Source of the DNA: a bacterium
GTDB taxonomy: Bacteria > Patescibacteriota > Minisyncoccia > Minisyncoccales > PEYH01
Direction: 5' to 3'
NCBI GenBank assembly: GCA_021158195.1
Contig: JAGGVA010000006.1
Location: 1 to 11,682, forward strand
DNA: 11,682 nucleotides
Positions 1 to 5,961 of the stretch are shown here, in pieces. A program made the translations under genes and the position numbers. The notes below the pieces were generated by a model that saw only the letters and a program-made list of their open reading frames with translations, was not told the DNA's origin and did not search any database. Every line of letters begins with the position of its first letter. Position 1 is the first letter of the stretch.

Positions 1-462
1 ATTTTGGTAGAAAGTTACTTCTTTGAGTCAGAAACACCAGAAACTCAATTAATTTCAAGATTAATAGAGGGAGAGTTTCCTAATTATCGAGATGTTATTC
101 CTAAAGAATCAAAAACAGAAGTTTTGGTGGATAAATCTCAGTTTTTAAACTATTTAAAGGCGGCAAGTATTTTTGCTGGAAGGGGGAATGAAGTAAATTT
201 AAAAGTTGATACCAAAGATAAAAAAATAGAGATCCTAACTGAAAATACAGATGTTGGCTCTACTCAATTTACTCTTCCGGCAAAAATTAATGGGGAGAAA
301 ACTAAGATATGTTTCAATTACAAGTTTTTACTCGAAGGAGTTTCTAAAATTAAAGGAGATGAGATATATATAGGGTTAAATGGTGAAGATGGCCCCGGTC
401 TTATTAAATCACAAGAGGATTCTAGTTTTCTTTATATCCTAATGCCGATCAAACCCACATAA
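1..462 (+). CDS. dnaN: DNA polymerase III beta subunit (sliding clamp), C-terminal part
   Basis: The ring-shaped clamp tethers the replicative polymerase and repair enzymes to DNA. Only the last 153 codons are here; the frame is open to the left edge, so the true start lies outside the window and the TTG at position 4 is not a start. What is visible is the end of domain II and all of domain III. The stretch LIEGEFPNYRDVIPKE matches the domain boundary of E. coli DnaN (LIEGRFPDYRRVLPKN), and the end, YILMPIKPT, matches the conserved terminal MPMRL strand that forms part of the partner-binding pocket. The stop TAA at 460-462 is followed within 5 bp by a heptamer tandem repeat. No terminator hairpin is seen. 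The family assignment is secure. Confidence 0.95.
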   Translation: MLVESYFFESETPETQLISRLIEGEFPNYRDVIPKESKTEVLVDKSQFLNYLKAASIFAGRGNEVNLKVDTKDKKIEILTENTDVGSTQFTLPAKINGEKTKICFNYKFLLEGVSKIKGDEIYIGLNGEDGPGLIKSQEDSSFLYILMPIKPT

Positions 463-466
463 AGCT

Positions 467-557
467 CTAAATCCTAAATCCTAAATCCTAAATCCTAAAT
501 CCTAAATCCTAAATCCTAGATTCTAGATTCTAAATTCTAAATTCTAAATTCTAAACT
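467..557. repeat. Heptamer tandem repeat, 13 units of CTAAATC and variants
   Basis: Thirteen uninterrupted 7-bp units lie head to tail without a single indel. There are seven copies of CTAAATC (467-515), two of CTAGATT (516-529), three of CTAAATT (530-550) and one CTAAACT (551-557). Variants are grouped in blocks, which suggests growth by local duplication of already diverged units. Because 7 is not a multiple of 3 and the unit carries TAA or TAG on both strands, the array closes all six reading frames. It occupies nearly the whole gap between two convergent genes, ending one base before the stop codon of the PBP gene. There are no spacers, so it is not a CRISPR array. Function is unknown. 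Confidence 0.97.
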
Positions 558-558
558 A

Positions 559-2469
559 CTATTGCTTGAATCTTTTTAATACTTCTAACATTATTTGGTG
601 CCAGACAGGGCCGGCAATTGTTACTGCGGGTTTTTTTGCCATAGGAGTATTGTCGTTATTACCTACCCACATTCCTACAACTATTGATTTAGAATAACCA
701 ATAACCCAGGCGTCGCGAAAACTATCTGTAGTACCGGTTTTTGCAGCCACCCAATATCCTGGAAAATAAAGAGGAGAACTAATGCCAAACATTGGAGCAC
801 GCGCTTTATTGTCAGAGAGGATACTGTTGATTAACCGACAGGCGTTTTTATCTAGAATTCTTCTTAAACTTGTTTGGGTGTTGTCTTCTATAATTCGTCC
901 TCTATTGTCTAGAATTTTTATCACCGCCTTGGTTTGGGCTTTAAGACCTTCGGTGGTAAAAACCCCATAAGCACTGGTTAGTTCTAGCAACTTTACTTCT
1001 CCTCCACCTAGAACTAAAGCAGGGCCATAAAATGACCCAGGTTTGTCAAGGGTGGTAATTCCCATCATTTTTGCTGTTCTTAAACTATCCTCAATCCCAG
1101 CCAGATACAGCAAAACTTTAACAGCCGGAATATTTAGAGATTGAGCAAGTGCCTGTCTTAAAGTAACGGGACCTCTAAATTTTCCATCATAATTTTGAGG
1201 GATATAGTATTTATTTCCCCATTTACCGAAGTTTGTAAGTTCGTCAACAACTATGGTTTTATCACTATAACCTTTCTGGAAGGCGGTGACATAGACAATA
1301 GGTTTGAAGGCAGAGCCGGGTTGTTGTCCGATTCCATAAACAGCAACATTGACCTTTGGTTCAAATAGACAATTTTTCCCGGGTGTACAGTTTTTAGGGT
1401 AAGGTTCTCCAAAGTAATCCTTGGAGCCAATCATTGTAAGAATTTCTCCGGTATAAGGATTTAAAATAACCACTGAAGCATTATAGGCACCGTAAGATTT
1501 TAAAAACTCGTCATTTTTTTGAATAATTTCTTTTGTTTTTTGGTATAAGTCCCAATCTAGGGTGGTGTACACGGTTAGCCCCGCCTCTTTTAAATACTCA
1601 GAGCCATATTTTTTTTCAAGGTAGTCCTTAACATATAAAACAAAATGAGGGGCTTTTATATTATCTTTATGCTCACTGAATATAATCTTTTCGGATTTTG
1701 CTTTTTGATATTCTTCTTGGCTAATAAAATTATTTTCAAGCATTTTCTTTAAAGTGTCATCTTTGCGTTTTAAAAGTTCTTGACGGTGTTGCCAATAAAA
1801 ACTAGGTGCCTTAATAGTGGAAGCCAAAAGGGCTGATTCTGCTAGAGTTAGGTCTTTGGCAGATTTATTAAAGTAAGATCGGGCTGCTTCTTCAACTCCA
1901 TAAATATTAGGACCGAAAGGTATTTGGTTAAGATACCATTCTAAAATTTGGTCCTTGGAATATCGTCTTTCTAGTTCGAGGGTTAGGATTATTTCTCTTA
2001 TTTTTCGGGAAATAGTTTTTTGAGAAGTAAGAAAAGTAGAGCGAATCAATTGTTGAGAAATAGTTGATCCTCCGTAGACAGGTTTTTTAATTTTTAAGTT
2101 GATCAAAATAGATCTAAAAATTCCTTGAAAATCTATACCATGGTGCGTGTAAAAATTTTTATCTTCCGCAGCAAGGACAGCCTTGATCAAATAAGGAGAA
2201 ACCTCGTTTAGTTTTACCGGTTCTCTTCGTTCTTCTCCATAAATTGTATAAAGAAGCACTTTACCAGTGCGATCATATATTTTTGTGGGCAAAGCCAATT
2301 GTCTTTCTTCAAAAACCTCTGGGCGGGGAAGGTCTTTAGCGTAATAAATGAAAATTCCCAGCCCTGCAACAGCAAAGAAAGCAACAAACAAAAGAAAGAA
2401 TTTTAAGATTATAAAGAAAGGTCTTTTTTTTGTGACAATAATTTTTTTATCTTTCTTTTTGGTAAGCAT
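559..2469 (-). CDS. mrcA: Class A penicillin-binding protein 1A (transglycosylase/transpeptidase)
   Basis: A bifunctional peptidoglycan synthase, 636 residues, which polymerises glycan strands and cross-links their peptides on the outer face of the membrane. A lysine-rich cytoplasmic start is followed by one membrane segment (about 18-43). The GT51 transglycosylase domain (about 60-230) carries the catalytic AAEDKNFY motif (E102) and GGSTISQQ (133-140). The transpeptidase domain has all three signature motifs: SAFK at 386-389 with the nucleophile S386, SLN at 444-446, and KTGTT at 577-581. The length is at the short end for PBP1A and there are no extra C-terminal domains. The ATG at 2467-2469 has no Shine-Dalgarno sequence, but a TATAAT box lies 8 bp upstream, so the message may be nearly leaderless. 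Transcription converges on dnaN across the heptamer repeat. Confidence 0.96.
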   Translation of the reverse strand: MLTKKKDKKIIVTKKRPFFIILKFFLLFVAFFAVAGLGIFIYYAKDLPRPEVFEERQLALPTKIYDRTGKVLLYTIYGEERREPVKLNEVSPYLIKAVLAAEDKNFYTHHGIDFQGIFRSILINLKIKKPVYGGSTISQQLIRSTFLTSQKTISRKIREIILTLELERRYSKDQILEWYLNQIPFGPNIYGVEEAARSYFNKSAKDLTLAESALLASTIKAPSFYWQHRQELLKRKDDTLKKMLENNFISQEEYQKAKSEKIIFSEHKDNIKAPHFVLYVKDYLEKKYGSEYLKEAGLTVYTTLDWDLYQKTKEIIQKNDEFLKSYGAYNASVVILNPYTGEILTMIGSKDYFGEPYPKNCTPGKNCLFEPKVNVAVYGIGQQPGSAFKPIVYVTAFQKGYSDKTIVVDELTNFGKWGNKYYIPQNYDGKFRGPVTLRQALAQSLNIPAVKVLLYLAGIEDSLRTAKMMGITTLDKPGSFYGPALVLGGGEVKLLELTSAYGVFTTEGLKAQTKAVIKILDNRGRIIEDNTQTSLRRILDKNACRLINSILSDNKARAPMFGISSPLYFPGYWVAAKTGTTDSFRDAWVIGYSKSIVVGMWVGNNDNTPMAKKPAVTIAGPVWHQIMLEVLKRFKQ

Positions 2470-2477
2470 ATTTATAT

Positions 2478-2504
2478 ATTATAAACAAAACCCCCTCGCT
2501 TCAA
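2478..2504 (-). promoter_or_regulatory. Probable promoter of the PBP1A gene
   Basis: On the - strand a perfect -10 box TATAAT lies at 2478-2483, only 8 bp before the ATG, so the transcript would begin within a few bases of the start codon. A weak -35 candidate (TTGAAG, 2499-2504, 15 bp spacing) sits in the loop of the upstream terminator hairpin. The -10 is clear; the -35 is doubtful. Confidence 0.55.
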
Positions 2505-2518
2505 GCGAGGGGGTTTTG
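2486..2518 (-). terminator. Intrinsic terminator of the acidic-protein gene
   Basis: A perfect 15-bp stem (2486-2500 with 2504-2518) has a 3-nt loop and a CCCCCTCGC core. It lies 11 bp beyond the stop codon of the 76-codon gene on the - strand. Read on that strand, the G5 arm runs into TTTTGTTTAT, a reasonable U-rich tail. On the + strand the tail is only TTTT followed by GAAAA, so termination in that direction is less likely. Confidence 0.85.
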
Positions 2519-2529
2519 AAAAGAAAGAA

Positions 2530-2760
2530 TTATACTTCTTCCTCTTCTCCACCTAATTCCTCTGGTTCTTCTTCTCCCCCCAATTCTTCTCCCCCCAATT
2601 CTTCTCCTCCCAATTCTTCTCCTTCTTCCAATTCTTCTTCACCTTCCTCATCCCAACTTTCCTCTTCTTCTGTGGTTTCCTCTTCTTCCTCGGGCATTTC
2701 TTCTTCGTTTTCTTCTAATTCTTCTTGGCTTACAAGAAATAATTCTGATTTATATTCCAT
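2530..2760 (-). CDS. Extremely glutamate-rich small protein, function unknown
   Basis: A 76-residue protein with 40 glutamates, one aspartate and a single lysine, so it is very strongly acidic and probably disordered. A short ordinary start (MEYKSELFLVSQEELEE) leads into runs of E, then a pentapeptide repeat EELGG (about residues 48-72) encoded by 15-bp DNA repeats. No cysteine, signal peptide or membrane segment is seen. I do not recognise a family. The case for a real gene is its setting: a promoter with both consensus hexamers lies about 55 bp upstream and a strong terminator 11 bp downstream, so it forms a complete one-gene unit. There is no Shine-Dalgarno; the ATG follows an AT-only stretch that contains a 12-bp palindrome (2761-2772). 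The opposite strand is also open here as a Ser/Pro-rich frame, which I take as a shadow. A purine-rich RNA without a protein product remains possible. Confidence 0.7.
   Translation of the reverse strand: MEYKSELFLVSQEELEENEEEMPEEEEETTEEEESWDEEGEEELEEGEELGGEELGGEELGGEEEPEELGGEEEEV
2582..2626. repeat. Three 15-bp direct repeats inside the acidic-protein gene
   Basis: The + strand unit AATTCTTCTCCCCCC occurs at 2582, then with small changes at 2597 and 2612. On the - strand each unit encodes the pentapeptide GGEEL in register, so expansion or contraction would change the repeat number without shifting the frame. The surrounding 200 bp are almost pure polypurine on the - strand. Confidence 0.9.
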
Positions 2761-2816
2761 AAATTTAAATTTATTTATTTTTTAATTTAGGGGCGACCTT
2801 TGTGGCCTATAAGGTA

Positions 2817-2844
2817 ATTATATTTTTTGAAAAGAACCTGTCAA
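2817..2844 (-). promoter_or_regulatory. Consensus housekeeping promoter for the acidic-protein gene
   Basis: On the - strand TTGACA (2839-2844) and TATAAT (2817-2822) are both exact sigma70 consensus hexamers, separated by 16 bp. The -35 box overlaps the ruvC stop codon. The predicted start near 2810 gives a leader of about 50 nt before the ATG at 2760. This is much stronger than is usual in front of a minor gene and implies high, constitutive expression. Confidence 0.88.
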
Positions 2845-3341
2845 GAACTTTTTTCACATTTTTGATTTTTGATCAATGTTGAGCAGCAAATAGCAACAGC
2901 CAGGGCGTCAGCAGCATCATCAGGTTTTGGAATTTCCTTTAATTGAAGCAATTCTTTAATCATTCTTTGCACCTGCTTTTTTTTAGCGCGGCCATAACCT
3001 ACAATTCCTAATTTTACCTGAAGAGGGGTGAGTTCGTAAACAGGAATTTTGTTTTTTGCTGCCCAGAATAAAATAACTCCTTTTGTTTGGCTTACTTTTA
3101 TGGCTGTTTTAGAATTTTTAAAAAAGAAAATACTTTCTATTGCCAAGATATCCGGCTTATTTTTTTTAACTATCTGATTTAGTTTTTTGTATGTTTGGTT
3201 GAGCCGCTGGGCATCAGAAAATTCTGGAGTAGTAAAGATACAGCCATAATCTATTAAATCTATTCTATCTGATCTTTTATAAAACTTTATTAGTCCGTAA
3301 CCTGTGGTGGCTGTTCCCGGGTCTATACCTAAAATAATCAT
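2841..3341 (-). CDS. ruvC: Holliday junction resolvase RuvC
   Basis: A 166-residue endonuclease that cuts Holliday junctions symmetrically after branch migration by RuvAB. The RNase H-like fold is clear: IDPGTATTGYG at the N terminus with D7, AIES with E69, and the C-terminal DDAADALAVA with D142 and D145. These are the four acidic metal ligands known from E. coli RuvC (D7, E66, D138, D141). Length is normal for the family. It is the last gene of the cluster, starting 3 bp after the yebC stop, with no Shine-Dalgarno of its own, so translation probably depends on coupling. The stop is TGA, which shows that TGA is not recoded here. Confidence 0.97.
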   Translation of the reverse strand: MIILGIDPGTATTGYGLIKFYKRSDRIDLIDYGCIFTTPEFSDAQRLNQTYKKLNQIVKKNKPDILAIESIFFFKNSKTAIKVSQTKGVILFWAAKNKIPVYELTPLQVKLGIVGYGRAKKKQVQRMIKELLQLKEIPKPDDAADALAVAICCSTLIKNQKCEKSS

Positions 3342-3344
3342 AAC

Positions 3345-4064
3345 TTAAGAAAGTTTAATGTTAGAGTAAATTTCTTGCACATCATCATTTTCGTCCAATG
3401 CCTCAAATAGTTTTTCTGCCTGTTTTTTAATTTCTTCTGGAACCTCTATTTCTTCATTTGGTACCCAACCAAGCGTTGCCGATTCTATTTTCAAACCAAA
3501 TTTTTTTAAATTATCTTTTACTTTTTCCAATTGATCTGGTTTAGTATAAACCTCTAAGATTGAATCTTGCCATTTTAAATCTTCTGCTCCCGCTTCTATT
3601 GCCTCTAATTCAACATCTTCCTTTTTCTTATTTTGGACATCAATACTGATAATTCCCAATTTTTGGAACATCCACCGTTGAGATCCTTCCTGAGCAAGTT
3701 TTCCATTATGTTTTACTAAAATATTTTTGATCTCATTAAGAGTTCGGTTTTTGTTGTTAGTAATACCTTCAATAATTATTGCAATTTTTCCCGGACCAAT
3801 GGCTTCAAAAGTGAATTCTTCTAAACTTTCACCTTCAATCTGTCCAGCCCCCCTTTGAATAGCCCTTTCAATATTTTCATTTGGCATTCTAAACTCTTTG
3901 GCTCGTTCAATAGCCATTCTGAGCCGGGGATTGGTTTCTGGATCTGTGCCGTCTCTTGCAGCAACACTTATAACCCGAGCCAATTTTGAGAAAATCTGAG
4001 CCCTTTTTTTATCTTCAATTTCTTTTTTGTGTCTTATACCGTGCCAATGGCTGTGACCAGACAT
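3345..4064 (-). CDS. yebC: YebC/TACO1 family protein
   Basis: A 239-residue cytoplasmic protein of normal family length. The N terminus, MSGHSHWHGIRHKKEIEDKK, is the family hallmark (typically MSGHSKWANIKHRK) and fixes the start. RGAGQIEGESLEEFTFEAIGP and the NKNRTLNEIKNIL region are also conserved. Members were first described as transcriptional regulators (PmpR); related proteins, including mitochondrial TACO1, are now linked to translation through proline-rich stretches, so the biochemical role is not settled by sequence. The gene lies just upstream of ruvC, a pairing common in bacteria. Its first 31 bases overlap the end of the lamin-tail gene in another frame, which suggests translational coupling. 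Confidence 0.95.
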   Translation of the reverse strand: MSGHSHWHGIRHKKEIEDKKRAQIFSKLARVISVAARDGTDPETNPRLRMAIERAKEFRMPNENIERAIQRGAGQIEGESLEEFTFEAIGPGKIAIIIEGITNNKNRTLNEIKNILVKHNGKLAQEGSQRWMFQKLGIISIDVQNKKKEDVELEAIEAGAEDLKWQDSILEVYTKPDQLEKVKDNLKKFGLKIESATLGWVPNEEIEVPEEIKKQAEKLFEALDENDDVQEIYSNIKLS

Positions 4065-4783
4065 ATGCTCAAATTAATAATTTTGCTTCTCTCTCTATTA
4101 AATTTAAATTTAGAAACAAGAAAAGTCAAAGAAAAAGAAGAGATGCTTGCCAAAAGAAATTTAGAGAAAAAAGAGTTTTTAAGAGAAAAGTTCTCAAGAT
4201 TCGCTCTTTCTTGATTTGAAACATTTTCTACTTCTTTTTTAGACACAAGAATCAAATTTTTCTTTTTGGGAGTTCCACCAGGATGAATACTTGTTTGCCA
4301 GTTGTTGGGATCTGCTCCAGATGCATAGGTACTTCTTCTTTCCATAGTTCTCTTTGTCTTATTATCTCCTGCAAACCAACCGTTTTTACAAGAAACTTGG
4401 TCTATTATTTTACCTTCTTTATTGATTAATACAAGATCACCTCCGCTATTTTTCAAAGCCCCATTATAAACAATATCTGCCTTAATATCAGGAAGAGTTT
4501 TATCCGACGATCTTTCTAAAACAAAAAAAGAAAAAGGAGAGATTTCTCCTTTTAAGGTAATGTCTATTTTTCCAAGTTTATCTATAAGACGCCAACCATT
4601 TATGTTTATATTTCTATCAGAAGGATTATAAAGTTCTATCCATTCTTTTGTAAAACCATCTTGAGTTCCCATCCAAGCAATTTCATTGATTACTATAGAA
4701 TTTTCCCAAGCATAGCAGGTTGCTTTACCCCAAAAGAAAATAATAATAAAAGAAAGTAAAATTTTAGCCAAGATTTTTTTCAC
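4034..4783 (-). CDS. Secreted, membrane-anchored lamin-tail-domain protein
   Basis: A 249-residue envelope protein. A signal peptide (about 1-25, charged start then SFIIIFFWG, likely cleavage after CYA) is followed by a lamin-tail domain (about 29-130), recognised from VINEIAWMGT, EWIELYNPSDRN and INGWRLID. A conserved tail with MERR, NNW and HPGGTPKKKN follows. Near the C terminus a hydrophobic segment (about 204-224) ends in KFKFNRERSK, as in an anchor with an inside-positive flank. A second hydrophobic stretch (235-249) is encoded mostly in the overlap with yebC. Lamin-tail domains in bacteria are beta-sandwiches thought to bind surface ligands or position enzymes; the substrate is unknown. 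The start is GTG, 15 bp after the ruvB stop, so it is probably co-transcribed with ruvB. No catalytic domain is attached. Confidence 0.85.
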   Translation of the reverse strand: MKKILAKILLSFIIIFFWGKATCYAWENSIVINEIAWMGTQDGFTKEWIELYNPSDRNININGWRLIDKLGKIDITLKGEISPFSFFVLERSSDKTLPDIKADIVYNGALKNSGGDLVLINKEGKIIDQVSCKNGWFAGDNKTKRTMERRSTYASGADPNNWQTSIHPGGTPKKKNLILVSKKEVENVSNQERANLENFSLKNSFFSKFLLASISSFSLTFLVSKFKFNRERSKIINLSICLVTAIGTV

Positions 4784-4798
4784 CTTGCCAAAATAATT

Positions 4799-5806
4799 TT
4801 AAAAAGATATTTGTTTGCTTTTGGAAGTAAAACCTAAATGAGAATAAGCAAGATCAGTTGCTATTCTTCCCCGATGAGTTCTTTTTAGAAGTCCCAGTTG
4901 AAGAAGGTAGGGCTCATATATTTCTAAAATAGTATCAATTTCTTCTCCAAGAGTTGCTGCTAATGCTTGAATTCCTACAGGCCCGCCATTAAATTTCTGG
5001 ATTATTGTTCTCAGGATTTTTCGATCAGATTCTTCTAAGCCCAAATTATCGATACCCATAGCCTCAAATCCGGTTTGAGCAATGTTTTTGTCAATGACGC
5101 CATTTCCTTCAATTTGAGCGAAATCACGAAGACGTTTTAAAAGCCTGTTTGCTATTCGGGGAGTAAAGCGACTTCTTTCTGAAATTAAGTCGATTGCTTG
5201 CTCGGTTACTTCAACCCCAAGGATATTAGCAGAGCGCCTGATGATTTTTTTGATTTCTTCTTGTGTGTAGAAATTTAATTGAAAGGTGGCTCCAAAGCGA
5301 CTTCTTAAAGGGGAAGACAGGAGGGCTATTCTTGTTGTTGCTCCTATCAAGGTAAATTTAGGGAGTTTAAGTTCTAAAGTTTGCGCCATAGCCCCCTTGC
5401 CGGTTACAAGATGTAATTTAAAATCCTCCATTGCAGGATATATAAGTTCTTCGCATGTCTTAGTTAATCTATGGATTTCGTCTATAAAAAGAATATCTCC
5501 ATCAGAAAGATTGGTAAGAAGAGCGGCTAAATCGCCGGGTCTTTCAATTAGAGGGCCGGCTGTAATTCTTATATTTGTCTTTAGTTCTTTGGCAACAAGA
5601 TAAGCAAGTGTGGTTTTACCTAGGCCCGGGGCGCCATAAAAGAGAAGGTGGTCAGGATTTTCTTTTCTTTTCTTTGCTGCCTCAATAATAACTTTCAGGT
5701 TTTTCTTAATCCTTTCTTGCCCAACATACTCCTCCCATTTTTGAGGTCGTAAAACAGCATCTATTGCCTCTTCGGTTGTGCGAGGGTCTTTTTTCTTGAC
5801 AGACAT
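4799..5806 (-). CDS. ruvB: Holliday junction branch-migration ATPase RuvB
   Basis: A 335-residue AAA+ motor that drives branch migration on both sides of a RuvA-bound Holliday junction. Walker A is GAPGLGKT at 58-65 and Walker B LFIDEIH at 106-112. Sensor 1 is GATTR at 155-159, with the arginine-finger segment RSRFG at 168-172. The C-terminal winged-helix DNA-binding domain has GGPVG (274-278) and RGRIATDLAYSHLG (312-325). Length and motifs are complete. It leads the cluster ruvB, lamin-tail gene, yebC, ruvC; ruvA is not in the window. No Shine-Dalgarno precedes the ATG. A poor -10 (TATTAT, 5820-5825) overlaps the opposing consensus promoter of the candidate RNA, so the two transcripts may compete. 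Confidence 0.98.
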   Translation of the reverse strand: MSVKKKDPRTTEEAIDAVLRPQKWEEYVGQERIKKNLKVIIEAAKKRKENPDHLLFYGAPGLGKTTLAYLVAKELKTNIRITAGPLIERPGDLAALLTNLSDGDILFIDEIHRLTKTCEELIYPAMEDFKLHLVTGKGAMAQTLELKLPKFTLIGATTRIALLSSPLRSRFGATFQLNFYTQEEIKKIIRRSANILGVEVTEQAIDLISERSRFTPRIANRLLKRLRDFAQIEGNGVIDKNIAQTGFEAMGIDNLGLEESDRKILRTIIQKFNGGPVGIQALAATLGEEIDTILEIYEPYLLQLGLLKRTHRGRIATDLAYSHLGFTSKSKQISF

Positions 5807-5824
5807 TTTGATGTTTGCTATAAT
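5796..5824 (+). promoter_or_regulatory. Perfect consensus promoter for the structured RNA
   Basis: TTGACA at 5796-5801 and TATAAT at 5819-5824 are exact consensus and separated by exactly 17 bp. TGC precedes the -10, giving an extended -10 as well. The expected start, 6 to 7 bp past the -10, is 5830-5831, exactly the first base pair of the RNA structure. The -35 lies inside the first codons of ruvB and the ruvB ATG falls in the spacer, so the promoter faces away from ruvB. No protein-coding frame starts downstream on this strand before the convergent pilB gene. Confidence 0.9.
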
Positions 5825-5829
5825 ATATT

Positions 5830-5955
5830 AAGTCCCTGACTGGAAGAGGGATTTTTCTTAGATACTGGGTAGCCTGGCTCCGGCTGGGCTATGCCTCGGA
5901 AAAATCCTGGTTTTGGTTGCTTTCCAAGATTTCCAGTCAGGGATTTTAAATTTTT
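5830..5955 (+). ncRNA. Candidate novel structured small RNA, about 117 nt plus U-rich tail
   Basis: By hand the + strand folds into a compact three-way junction. P1 pairs 5830-5846 with 5930-5946, 17 pairs of which 13 consecutive are Watson-Crick. P2a pairs 5848-5858 with 5898-5908. After an internal loop, P2b pairs 5869-5878 with 5883-5892 and is capped by UCCG closed by C-G, a member of the extra-stable UNCG tetraloop class; 5867-5868 can also pair with 5894-5895. P3 pairs 5911-5916 with 5924-5929 around a 7-nt loop. At least six non-Watson-Crick positions (5832/5944, 5848/5908, 5858/5898, 5869/5892, 5875/5886, 5912/5928) are G-U on this strand but would be A-C mismatches on the other, which fixes the sense. 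A perfect promoter starts at its first base, and TTTTAAATTTTT follows the 3' arm as a possible release site. It lacks the SRP RNA apical motif, the open bubble of 6S RNA and any tRNA shape. Function unknown. Confidence 0.8.
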
Positions 5956-5961
5956 AACTAA

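Noticed and set aside
467..557. CRISPR array
   Set aside because: The units are 7 bp and contiguous, with no spacers and no cas genes nearby.
2348..2785. Ser/Pro-rich open frame on the + strand
   Set aside because: It starts deep inside the antisense of the PBP gene and is the complement of the Glu-rich gene (TTC/TCC read opposite GAA/GGA). The promoter and terminator belong to the - strand.
2841..2843. UGA recoding as in Gracilibacteria or Absconditabacteria
   Set aside because: ruvC ends with TGA at the normal family length, and no in-frame TGA is needed in any recognised gene.
5830..5946. MITE or small insertion with terminal inverted repeats
   Set aside because: The ends do form inverted repeats and TTAA lies near both sides, but spacing to TTAA differs and no clean target duplication is seen. 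The aligned promoter, inner hairpins, UNCG loop and strand-specific G-U pairs fit an RNA gene better. Multiple dispersed copies would reopen this.
5830..5946. 4.5S (SRP) RNA, 6S RNA or a riboswitch leader of ruvB
   Set aside because: The apical loop lacks the GGAAGGAAGCAGC-type SRP motif; the junction lacks the wide symmetric bubble of 6S RNA; the G-U evidence gives the strand opposite to ruvB, so it cannot be the ruvB leader.
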